7,158 nucleotides of DNA from Flavobacteriales bacterium (GTDB taxonomy: Bacteria; Bacteroidota; Bacteroidia; Flavobacteriales_E; Vicingaceae), in the NCBI GenBank assembly GCA_002402165.1, contig NVVI01000003.1:41031-48188 (forward strand). The letters are read 5' to 3'. Under the pieces are notes generated by a model that saw nothing but the letters and a program-made list of their open reading frames with translations, had not been told where the DNA came from and did no database searches. Positions within the stretch are counted from its first letter, which is position 1. Each line of letters begins with the position of its first letter. Positions 1 to 5,589 of this stretch are shown in pieces. Made by a program: the position numbers and the translations under genes.

Positions 1-24
1 TGGAAATTAGCTGGAAGTAAATAA
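1..24 (+). CDS. 3' end of an upstream gene (partial)
   Basis: Frame 1 from the first base reads WKLAGSK and then TAA at 22-24, three bases before the ATG of the TfoX-like gene. The close spacing suggests the end of a co-transcribed upstream gene. Only seven codons are visible, so neither its identity nor its reality as a gene can be judged. Confidence 0.35.
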   Translation, partial: WKLAGSK

Positions 25-27
25 CCT

Positions 28-390
28 ATGGCTTACGATGAATTTTTAGCTGACCGTATCAAAAACACTTTTAATGAAAAACGAGTTTCATTTGAAGCAA
101 AAAAAATGTTAGGTGGTTTATGCTTTATGGTAAATAATAAAATGTGTTGTGGCATTCACATTGATAAAAAATTTGGCGATAGTTTATTAATGGCTAGAAT
201 TGGAGAAGATGCCTACAAAAATGAAATTACTAAAGAAGTTTGTTTGCCAATGGATTTTACAGGAAGACCTATGAAAGGGTATGTTTTTATAACTCCAGAT
301 GGTTTTGATATGGAAGACGATTTGGCTTATTGGATTCAGCTCTGTATAGATTTTAATCCAATAGCAAAAGCAAGTAAAAAGAAAAAGTAA
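28..390 (+). CDS. TfoX/Sxy family N-terminal domain protein
   Basis: A 120-residue single-domain protein. The family signature is easy to see: an MAYDEFLADRI start, the segment KKMLGGLCFMVNNKMCCGI at about residues 26-43, LMARIG at 54-59 and PMDFTGRPMKGYV at 74-86. In gammaproteobacteria full-length TfoX/Sxy is a competence regulator with N- and C-terminal domains. Here only the N-terminal domain is present, as in many stand-alone Bacteroidota homologues of unknown role, so a competence function should not be assumed. It is probably cytoplasmic, as no signal peptide or membrane segment is seen. The protein ends in a short lysine run (KASKKKK). The ATG lies three bases after a possible upstream stop and 45 bases separate its stop from the next gene, consistent with a shared transcript. 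The family call is firm; the biological role is unknown. Confidence 0.9.
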   Translation: MAYDEFLADRIKNTFNEKRVSFEAKKMLGGLCFMVNNKMCCGIHIDKKFGDSLLMARIGEDAYKNEITKEVCLPMDFTGRPMKGYVFITPDGFDMEDDLAYWIQLCIDFNPIAKASKKKK

Positions 391-435
391 TTCAACTTTT
401 TTTGTTAAATTTAACCACATACTAAAATTGATATT

Positions 436-900
436 ATGAAAAAAATACTACTACTCCCAGCCCTGTTGTTGCTTATTAGCAACATTTCTTTTGCTCAATT
501 ATCTTTTAAAACCGGAAGTGTTGAACTCGATAAAGACATGGCTACTATTAATGCTGATGCAAAGCTTAACATCAAAGGCTTCACTATTGATTTAAGTGTT
601 TCACACAGTATTCCAATCCCAAAGATTAAGGAGCTTTTAAAAATTATGGAGCCCGCTGAAATAATCCTAGCAAAAAACATTTCTATTATTATAAACAAAC
701 CTATGGATGATGTTGTTGCTTCTTACAAAATTAATAAAGACAAAGGATGGGGTCAAATAGCAAAAGAGATGGGAATTAAACCAGGGTCACCTGAGTTTCA
801 TGCATTGAAAGGAAAGACCAAAGAGAAAGGTAACTCAAATTCAAAAAGCAAAGGAAAGGGAAAAAAGAAAGGAAAGAAAAAAGGGAAAGGGAAAAAATAA
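436..900 (+). CDS. exported hypothetical protein with Lys/Gly-rich tail
   Basis: A 154-residue protein I cannot assign to a named family. Residues 1-20 form a clear Sec signal peptide (MKK, then a Leu-rich core, then SFA before Gln21), so the mature protein should be periplasmic or secreted. Residues 21-98 look like a beta-rich domain with alternating hydrophobic and polar residues. Residues 103-125 carry GWGQIAKEMGIKPGSPEFHA; I recall similar GWG-IAK-GIKPGS-EFH segments in other uncharacterised exported bacterial proteins (memory, not a search). From about residue 126 the chain is only Lys, Gly, Ser, Asn, Thr and Glu, and it ends in KGKGKKKGKKKGKGKK, a strongly cationic and probably disordered tail. 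The tail could bind nucleic acid, anionic polysaccharide or LPS, but that is inference. The DoxX gene starts six bases after the stop, so the two are probably co-transcribed. Confidence 0.8.
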   Translation: MKKILLLPALLLLISNISFAQLSFKTGSVELDKDMATINADAKLNIKGFTIDLSVSHSIPIPKIKELLKIMEPAEIILAKNISIIINKPMDDVVASYKINKDKGWGQIAKEMGIKPGSPEFHALKGKTKEKGNSNSKSKGKGKKKGKKKGKGKK

Positions 901-906
901 ACTTGC

Positions 907-1326
907 ATGATTAACTTAAACAGAAAAATTGGCGTCCTCACATTAAGACTACTGTTAGGTTTTATTATTTTAATGCAAGGATTTGGAAAAGTATTTACCT
1001 GGGGTGTAGAAAACCTTTACAACATGCCTTTCTTTCGAGAAACTTATAAAGATTATTTACCCGACATTATTATTCACGCAACAGCCTATTACACTTCTTA
1101 TGTAGAACTTATTGCTGGATTATTTATAATTATTGGCTTTAAAAGAGACTACGCCCTTTATGCAATGGCTTCAGTTTTAGTAATCGTAACATTCGGTCAT
1201 GGTTTAACTGATCCTATATGGGATTTATCTCATGTAATGTATAGGGCAATTTTATTAATTACTCTACTTCTATTGCCAAAAAATTGGGATCAATTTTCAC
1301 TTGATTATTTCATTAAGAAAAAATGA
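907..1326 (+). CDS. DoxX family membrane protein
   Basis: A 139-residue integral membrane protein with four predicted helices at about residues 8-28, 60-79, 82-103 and 108-124, which is the size and topology of the DoxX family. Typical features are RLLLGFIILMQGFGKVF in helix 1, YVELIAGLFIIIGF in helix 2 and FGHGLTDPIWDLSHVMYR between helices 3 and 4. DoxX-type proteins are inner-membrane proteins, some linked to thiosulfate:quinone oxidoreductase or redox homeostasis; the substrate of this one cannot be read from sequence. The ATG is six bases after the stop of the exported Lys/Gly-tail gene. Its own stop overlaps the start codon of the decayed MOSC gene (ATGA at 1323-1326), the usual arrangement of translationally coupled operon genes, so a MOSC protein was probably once its partner. 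The protein ends in a lysine triplet. Confidence 0.88.
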   Translation: MINLNRKIGVLTLRLLLGFIILMQGFGKVFTWGVENLYNMPFFRETYKDYLPDIIIHATAYYTSYVELIAGLFIIIGFKRDYALYAMASVLVIVTFGHGLTDPIWDLSHVMYRAILLITLLLLPKNWDQFSLDYFIKKK

Positions 1327-1545
1327 AAATCATATCAACCAATCTTGGAGAAGCTAACTATCGTAATTAAAAATGGAAAAAAGGTGAAAACAGGTATCTA
1401 TAAACATGCTTGGATATATCTGTAAGTCAAGTTTTTAATTTATTTTCTTCAGAAAAAGACAATAGCGAACTGGCAAAAAAAGTCTTAAACACAAAATTTA
1501 GCACAAGACACTGAAAAATCGATAGCAAAACGCTTTAAACTTTAA
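1323..1545 (+). pseudogene. decayed MOSC-domain protein gene (internal deletion plus frameshifts)
   Basis: Three consecutive pieces in three frames match the ends of a YiiM-like MOSC protein. From ATG 1323 the first piece reads MKIISTNLGEA. One base later (1357-1410) the sequence continues as TIVIKNGKKVKTGIYKHA, the usual start of this family. From 1413 another frame gives DISVSQVFNLFSSEKDN and then SELAKKVLNTK, resembling the C-terminal helical 3-alpha region. A further one-base shift gives LAQDTEKSIAKRFKL with TAA at 1543-1545. Intact members are about 210-220 residues, so some 130 central codons are missing, including the MOSC core with the cysteine expected to bind sulfur or molybdenum cofactor ligands. 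The unshifted frame stops at TAA 1368. Intact members are thought to transfer sulfur or detoxify N-hydroxylated bases with molybdenum cofactor; this copy cannot. The family assignment rests on remembered motif patterns. Confidence 0.8.
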
Positions 1546-1564
1546 AACAACAACAATTATTATG

Positions 1565-1643
1565 TTAATTAATTAAGCATAGTAGAGCCAACAGAGTCTA
1601 AAAAATGATAACTTTGTACTGTCTTTTCTTACTAATTAATTAA
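1565..1643. repeat. paired TAATTAATTAA motifs flanking the desaturase promoter
   Basis: The 11-mer TAATTAATTAA occurs at 1566-1576 and again at 1633-1643, 67 bases apart. The first copy extends to the perfect palindrome TTAATTAATTAA (1565-1576). The second lies directly before the desaturase start codon, and the proposed -7 element (1609-1616) sits between them. This could be a two-site operator or a looping arrangement, but in DNA this AT-rich a chance origin is quite possible. Confidence 0.4.
1609..1616 (+). promoter_or_regulatory. possible -7 promoter element of the desaturase gene
   Basis: TAACTTTG matches the Bacteroidetes primary sigma factor -7 consensus TAnnTTTG exactly. It would place the transcription start near 1622-1625, giving an untranslated leader of about 25 bases before ATG 1650. 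No TTG is found at the expected distance 17-23 bases upstream, so the -33 half is missing or degenerate. That could mean a weak or activator-dependent promoter. Confidence 0.45.
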
Positions 1644-1649
1644 AACAAA

Positions 1650-2741
1650 ATGGAATCAGTTAGAATTAAATTCAGCACAACGGATCGTCCAGAGTTTGCT
1701 AAAGAACTTCGAAGTAGGGTTAACGCCTACTTTAAAGAAAAGAATATATCCAAACATGCAAACATCAATATGGTCATTAAAACCATATTCATGTTAAACC
1801 TTTATTTCATTCCTTTCTTCTTAATTGTTTTTAACATTACAAGTAATTCATGGACTGTATTAGGTTTATGGCTATTAATGAGTTTAGGAATGGCTGGCAT
1901 TGGTTTTTCTATTATGCATGATGCTAACCATGGTGCTTACTCTAAAAATAAGAATGTAAATAAATACTTAGGCTATTTAATTAATTTGATAGGAGGTAGT
2001 TCTGTTAATTGGAAAATCCAACACAATGTACTTCATCATACATATACTAATGTTGCAAACTATGACGAAGACATAAATGGTCCTCTTATGCGCTTCACTT
2101 ATCCAGTTAAACGACACAAAATTCATCGCTTTCAACAATTTTATGCATGGTTTTTATATTGCCTTATTACTATTTCATGGACTGTTAAAAAAGATTTTAT
2201 TCAACTCAAACGTTACAAAAGAAAAGATTTGATTAAGACACAAAACATATCATACAAAAGTGCTTATACGAGACTAGTTTTCGCTAAAAGTTTTTACATC
2301 TCTTTTATCATTATAATTCCATTAATTTTCTCGAGTCAGGCATGGTGGTTAACGTTAATTTTTTACTTCATAATGAATTTTGTTTGTGGCTTTATTATAT
2401 CAGTTATTTTTCAATTAGCACATGTCTTAACTGAAACAAGTTTTCCTGTTCCATCATCTGATGGAGAAATAGAAAATAATTTCGCCATTCATCAATTATA
2501 TACTACAGCTAATTTTGCTAAGAAAAATTTACCATTATCATGGTTTGTTGGAGGTTTAAACTTTCAAATTGAACATCATCTTTTTCCTAATATATGCCAT
2601 GTCCATTATCGCAAAATTTCAGAAATTGTTAAAAAAACAGCACTAGAATTTAATCTTCCGTATTATCAAAATACTTTATTTGGTGCTATTTCGAGTCATA
2701 CTAAGCATCTAACTAAACTGGGTAAATACGATCTTGCATAA
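1650..2741 (+). CDS. fatty acid (acyl-CoA/acyl-lipid) desaturase, front-end type
   Basis: A 363-residue integral membrane di-iron desaturase that introduces a cis double bond into a fatty acyl chain using O2 and electrons from a separate donor. The three histidine boxes are intact: HDANH at residues 90-94, HNVLHH at 125-130 and QIEHH at 306-310, with a further His in QLAHV (258). A Gln as first residue of the third box is typical of front-end (delta-5/delta-6, linoleoyl-CoA type) desaturases. No N-terminal cytochrome b5 domain is present, so ferredoxin or another carrier must supply electrons. Hydrophobic segments lie at about 46-62, 68-87, 165-178, 212-228 and 231-256, giving the usual topology with His boxes on the cytoplasmic face. 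Length is normal for bacterial members. The ATG is preceded by ATTAATTAAAACAAA with no Shine-Dalgarno, as usual for Bacteroidota. It is probably monocistronic. Regiospecificity cannot be deduced. Confidence 0.92.
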   Translation: MESVRIKFSTTDRPEFAKELRSRVNAYFKEKNISKHANINMVIKTIFMLNLYFIPFFLIVFNITSNSWTVLGLWLLMSLGMAGIGFSIMHDANHGAYSKNKNVNKYLGYLINLIGGSSVNWKIQHNVLHHTYTNVANYDEDINGPLMRFTYPVKRHKIHRFQQFYAWFLYCLITISWTVKKDFIQLKRYKRKDLIKTQNISYKSAYTRLVFAKSFYISFIIIIPLIFSSQAWWLTLIFYFIMNFVCGFIISVIFQLAHVLTETSFPVPSSDGEIENNFAIHQLYTTANFAKKNLPLSWFVGGLNFQIEHHLFPNICHVHYRKISEIVKKTALEFNLPYYQNTLFGAISSHTKHLTKLGKYDLA

Positions 2742-3071
2742 ATAACAACTATTTTTCTTTTTAATAAAAAATGTAATAGGTCTTAACTTTTTTGTCCCAC
2801 TTTTTGTAGGAATTCCAGTTTCTAATTTACTTACTTTAAATACAAATTCCTCTGAGTTAAAATAAATTTTGGATGAGTTAGAAATAGACAAGAATATTGG
2901 ATTTTCTAGATACCAAACTAACTGATTTAAAGTTCCATCTATACAAACAATATTGGTAGGTCTAAACTCACTAAATAAAAACTCTTTCTTCTTTATGGTA
3001 AACCAAATAAGCCTAGCAATTACTTTAGGCGTAGCATATAAAAAGTTTAGTATAAAGGAAAGTTTTTTCAT
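2709..3071 (-). CDS. small hypothetical protein, possibly C-terminally decayed
   Basis: A 120-residue frame that I do not recognise. It begins MKKLSFILNFLYATPKVIARLIWF, a basic and hydrophobic start that could be an amphipathic or membrane-associated helix rather than a cleavable signal. The middle, about residues 38-85, reads like a small beta-sandwich strand pattern (RPTNIVCIDGTLNQLVWYLEN, then SISNSSKIYFN). The final 20 or so residues (KKKNSCYLCKIVFTQFS) are less protein-like, and they overlap the last 33 bases of the convergent desaturase gene. The native stop may therefore have been lost by a small indel. No other gene explains the interval between the desaturase and the nuclease. No clear promoter or ribosome binding site is seen. 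It may be a real small gene, a decaying gene or, less likely, a chance open frame. Confidence 0.5.
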   Translation of the reverse strand: MKKLSFILNFLYATPKVIARLIWFTIKKKEFLFSEFRPTNIVCIDGTLNQLVWYLENPIFLSISNSSKIYFNSEEFVFKVSKLETGIPTKSGTKKLRPITFFIKKKNSCYLCKIVFTQFS

Positions 3072-3253
3072 TAGGGTTTAAACAATATAATTTAGTCTTT
3101 AAATGTAATAAGATTTTTCCTTATTAACCTAATAACGAAAAGAATACTCTTTGTTACAAAGCTGTGCTTAAAAGACGATAAATTAAATATGCAGTACTCA
3201 ATTCCTCCTCGGTCAATCTTAACAGAAGTTATCCAACTGAAACACTAGATAAA

Positions 3254-3982
3254 TCACCACAAATCTATTTCACTCTCTAATTTTAATTCTAACTCATCCG
3301 GTAGTGCCGAAAAAAAATCAAGCCCTGTTTTCAACTCTACTTCATCTACTGTAACAACATATTCTAAAATACTATTCTCTATTTTATGGTTGGGCATAAT
3401 AAAAGCAATCATCTTCTTTTCGCCCGTTGGATCGTATATTATTTTATAATAATACGCAGGAATAGTCACTTTATTTATACCAATCACGCCTAAGCTATCA
3501 GAAAAAATTGGTCCAGTAACTACAAATAAGGTATCTTCTTTCTCTACCCATTTTCTTACTTGAGATTCTAACTGTTTCCATTTACCACGATTAAATGCAG
3601 GTAGTTGAGGTGACATATTTGACATATAGAAACTCTCATCCATTGCTTTCTGGTTTATTTTCATAACAGCAGCAGGACATAAATGACCTCTATCATAACC
3701 ACTACCCTTGTAATCAATCAATTCTGCTGAACCAGTTACTACCAATTTATCGGGTTTAAATTTATTTTTCCTTTCAGCAATACCATTAATAGATTCTGGT
3801 GTAAGCTTATAGAAAACCCAGGCTGCTTGCTCATGCAATTCGTCATATTCTAACTGGTAATAAGTATGCTTAATCAATTCTCTTTTTTTCTTTACAGATA
3901 TTGGGATCAATAAAGAATCAGATTGAGCATTAACTCCCTGAATAGAAATTAATATAATGAGTATGTGTGCTAATAATTTCAT
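3254..3982 (-). CDS. secreted DNA/RNA non-specific endonuclease (DRGH family)
   Basis: A metal-dependent nuclease of the Serratia NucA/NUC type, which cleaves single- and double-stranded DNA and RNA outside the cytoplasm. Starting at 3982 it has 242 residues and begins with a signal peptide (MKLLAHILIILISIQGVNA, then Gln20). The active-site motif YDRGHLCPAA places Asp97-Arg98-Gly99-His100; His100 is the expected general base. NMSPQ (Asn122) and NRGKW (Asn131, metal ligand) follow, then Glu139 exactly eight residues after Asn131. These match R87, H89, N110, N119 and E127 of the Serratia enzyme. All key residues are present, so it should be active. The frame is open 30 codons further upstream to 4072, but that extension puts a cytoplasmic-looking stretch before the signal peptide and runs through a palindrome, so 3982 is preferred. 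Likely roles are nutrient scavenging from DNA or defence against extracellular DNA. Confidence 0.9.
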   Translation of the reverse strand: MKLLAHILIILISIQGVNAQSDSLLIPISVKKKRELIKHTYYQLEYDELHEQAAWVFYKLTPESINGIAERKNKFKPDKLVVTGSAELIDYKGSGYDRGHLCPAAVMKINQKAMDESFYMSNMSPQLPAFNRGKWKQLESQVRKWVEKEDTLFVVTGPIFSDSLGVIGINKVTIPAYYYKIIYDPTGEKKMIAFIMPNHKIENSILEYVVTVDEVELKTGLDFFSALPDELELKLESEIDLW

Positions 3983-4031
3983 GGTTATAAATTTAAATAT
4001 TATTCTGTCAACTTTAACAAAAGTCATAGAA

Positions 4032-4072
4032 CTGAAACATTCATGTTTCAGCTGAAGCGAAAACTGAAACAT
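4032..4072. repeat. CTGAAACAT repeat cluster with a perfect palindrome upstream of the nuclease
   Basis: CTGAAACAT (4032-4040) and its exact reverse complement ATGTTTCAG (4043-4051) are separated by TC. A third, direct copy lies at 4064-4072, and the overlapping palindrome TTCAGCTGAA lies at 4047-4056. The cluster sits 50-90 bases upstream of the proposed nuclease start codon, where an operator or a 5' leader hairpin would be expected. A related ACTGAAACA is found at 3236-3244, just past the nuclease stop. The binding factor is unknown. Confidence 0.55.
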
Positions 4073-4260
4073 TTACGTCTCCATTAAGCTTTTTTCGTCT
4101 CCTAATGGCTCAGGAAATAAAATTGAAATTAGTTATAAATGATACTCAGGAATATATTTTTTAAATCAATTCCAATATCGCTCGCCACAACATACTCAAA
4201 GAAGACTTGATATGCTTGCCTTTATCATTAAATAAGCTAGACAGAAAACTATTTAAACAC
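4073..4260. other. intergenic stretch with no convincing gene
   Basis: The gap between the nuclease start (3982) and the tRNA gene (4311) is about 330 bases. Apart from the CTGAAACAT cluster and the terminator, this middle part holds no gene I can support. Open stretches of 20-35 codons occur on both strands (for example minus-strand KGKHIKSSLSMLWRAILELI ending in TAA near 4160), but they compete with one another and none has a start or a recognisable motif. CCATTA (4081-4086) and TAATGG (4103-4108) could form a weak six-base-pair stem. Confidence 0.5.
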
Positions 4261-4262
4261 AA

Positions 4263-4290
4263 AAAAGCTCCATGTTTCCATGGAGCTTTT
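4263..4290 (-). terminator. rho-independent terminator after tRNA-Asp
   Basis: AAAAGCTCCATG (4263-4274) pairs perfectly over 12 bases with CATGGAGCTTTT (4279-4290) around a four-base loop. On the minus strand the stem is followed by an uninterrupted run of six T (complement of 4261-4266). It begins about 20 bases downstream of the tRNA 3' end and should end tRNA transcription. On the plus strand only four T follow, so activity in that direction is less likely. Confidence 0.85.
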
Positions 4291-4310
4291 AAGCTGAACT
4301 TCAGACAAGT

Positions 4311-4387
4311 TGGCGGTCTGGACGGGACTCGAACCCGCGACCCCCTGCGTGACAGGCAGGTATTCTAACCAACTGAACTACCAGACC
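4311..4387 (-). tRNA. tRNA-Asp (anticodon GTC)
   Basis: Read on the minus strand, the gene starts GGTCTGG at 4387 and its acceptor partner CCAGACC ends at 4315, giving a perfect seven-base-pair stem. The discriminator G is at 4314 and CCA is encoded at 4313-4311. The D-arm contains AGTTCAGTTGGTTAGAAT, the anticodon stem pairs CCTGC with GCAGG around CTGTCAC (anticodon GTC), and the T-arm shows GGTTCGAGTCC. Length is 77 with CCA and all arms are standard, so the gene should be functional. A promoter lies about 40 bases upstream and a strong hairpin terminator about 20 bases downstream, so it appears to be a single-gene transcription unit. Confidence 0.97.
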
Positions 4388-4424
4388 AAAATTCTTAAAG
4401 AACTTTCCCCATATAAGAGGGCTG

Positions 4425-4455
4425 CAAATATATATGTTTGTTTTAGTTGTACAAA
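4425..4455 (-). promoter_or_regulatory. Bacteroidetes-type promoter for tRNA-Asp
   Basis: On the minus strand, TTTG (complement of 4452-4455) is followed after exactly 19 bases by TATATTTG (complement of 4425-4432). This matches both halves and the spacing of the Bacteroidetes primary sigma factor consensus TTTG-N19-TAnnTTTG. The expected start is near 4418, giving a leader of about 30 bases before the mature tRNA 5' end at 4387. This is the clearest promoter in the window and the main sequence evidence for the phylum. Confidence 0.75.
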
Positions 4456-4484
4456 AGAAATGCAATAAAAAATTTGGGAAATTT

Positions 4485-4523
4485 GCAATTTGCATCTATT
4501 ACTAATTTTTATAGTCAAATTGC
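4485..4523. repeat. eight-base inverted repeat downstream of the DUF58 gene
   Basis: GCAATTTG (4485-4492) and CAAATTGC (4516-4523) are exact inverted copies separated by 23 bases, lying just past the stop of the DUF58 gene. The stem is AT-rich with a large loop and no T-run directly after it, so it is at best a weak terminator or mRNA 3' end structure. Confidence 0.25.
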
Positions 4524-4529
4524 TAATTA

Positions 4530-5459
4530 TTACATCATTTTTGTTCTTTTCAACAGGTAGGTTTCTAGTAATGCGTGGAAGCCTTTATTGATATCGGTTT
4601 CAACAAAATCTATTCCATATTTCAAACAACGTAATTTTAATTTTTTAGTGCGTTTTGTTATTTCTTCGATGTATTTTTCTCGTACATCATTCGGATGAAC
4701 TTTTACTTCCTCACCTGTTTCTAAGTCAATAAACTGGTAAGGTCTGTTTTCAAATTTAAAATCTAATTCCTTTTCTTTATCTACCGTATGAAATAATATT
4801 ACCTCATGTTTATTGTATTTTAAATGTTGTAAAGCTTCAAAAAGTTCGTCTTGTTTAGCAACATTCTCCATCATATCGCTAAACAAAATAATTAATGAAC
4901 GTGTATGAACACTTTCTGCAATGGTGTGTAATGCTTTTATAGCAGAAGTCTTGGTGTTTATTTTTGGTTCGTTTATTAATATTTCCAGCTCATTGATTAA
5001 ACGTTTATGATGAATCATGCTCGATTTATCTGGTGTATGGATATCTAATTTATCAGAAAACACACTTAATCCAACAGCATCTCTTTGTCTTTTTAGTAAA
5101 TGCATAATGGCAGCAGCAGCATAAACTGAAAATTTAATCTTATTAAATGCTCCACTATCATCGTAATCTATTTTCGGAAAATACATGGATGAAGAACCGT
5201 CAATAATCAAATGACACCTTAAATTTGTTTCTTCCTCATATCTTTTAATAAATAATTTTTCTGTTCTGGCATATAATTTCCAATCGAGATGTCGAGTAGA
5301 TTCTCCAGAATTATACAACCGATGTTCAGCAAATTCAACCGAAAACCCATGAAACGGGCTTTTATGTAAACCAGTAATAAAGCCTTCCACTACTTGCTTA
5401 GCAATTAATTCTAATTTAGAATATCGTTGAATTTGTTGTATGTCTATATTATAACTCAT
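4530..5459 (-). CDS. DUF58 domain protein (von Willebrand A-like, MoxR-associated family)
   Basis: A 309-residue cytoplasmic protein of the DUF58 family. The family core is plain: GLHKSPFHGFSVEFAEHRLY at about 30-49, RHLDWKLYART at 56-66 and KRYEEETNLR at 72-81, followed by the vWA-like segment LIIDGSSSM at 84-92. The latter has a DxSxS metal-ion (MIDAS) motif with Asp87, Ser89 and Ser91, and FSDMME (Asp195) follows further on. DUF58 proteins usually sit beside a MoxR AAA+ ATPase and Bat proteins and are thought to act with the ATPase in assembly, stress tolerance or metal insertion; the biochemical role is not settled. Here no MoxR gene is adjacent: the upstream neighbour is a divergent symporter and the downstream one is tRNA-Asp. 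No transmembrane helix is seen, which is usual for the Bacteroidota form. The ATG at 5459 has an AT-rich leader and no obvious promoter match in the 130-base divergent intergenic region. Confidence 0.9.
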   Translation of the reverse strand: MSYNIDIQQIQRYSKLELIAKQVVEGFITGLHKSPFHGFSVEFAEHRLYNSGESTRHLDWKLYARTEKLFIKRYEEETNLRCHLIIDGSSSMYFPKIDYDDSGAFNKIKFSVYAAAAIMHLLKRQRDAVGLSVFSDKLDIHTPDKSSMIHHKRLINELEILINEPKINTKTSAIKALHTIAESVHTRSLIILFSDMMENVAKQDELFEALQHLKYNKHEVILFHTVDKEKELDFKFENRPYQFIDLETGEEVKVHPNDVREKYIEEITKRTKKLKLRCLKYGIDFVETDINKGFHALLETYLLKRTKMM

Positions 5460-5589
5460 GAATTGTTAATAACGAATTTCGGTATTAATTGGCGAAAAAA
5501 AAATTTATACAATAATAAACGAAAAATAATGTGAATAAATTTTAAATGAACCCATTAATTGAATACTCAAACTTTATTATTTTCGACTT

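Noticed and set aside
187..420. Minus-strand open frame of 77 codons
   Set aside because: It lies almost wholly antisense to the TfoX-like gene, has no protein-like motifs and no plausible start region.
401..430. TTTG-N18-TAAAATTG resembling a promoter before the exported protein gene
   Set aside because: The -7 half has a mismatch, and the transcription start would fall at or inside the start codon at 436, so it would require a leaderless message.
495..698. Minus-strand hydrophobic open frame of 67 codons
   Set aside because: Antisense to the exported protein gene; the hydrophobicity is the mirror of that gene's codons.
3983..4072. Thirty-codon N-terminal extension of the nuclease
   Set aside because: It would bury the signal peptide inside the protein and encode the CTGAAACAT palindrome; the internal ATG at 3982 is directly followed by a typical signal peptide.
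4081..4260. Competing open stretches on both strands that look faintly protein-like
   Set aside because: None has a start codon, motif or consistent frame, and overlapping alternatives are equally good, so they are not distinguishable from chance.
4301..4495. Minus-strand open frame of 64 codons ending in GFESRPDRQLV
   Set aside because: It is the translation of the tRNA-Asp gene and its leader. This type of peptide is a well-known false hypothetical protein from tRNA genes.
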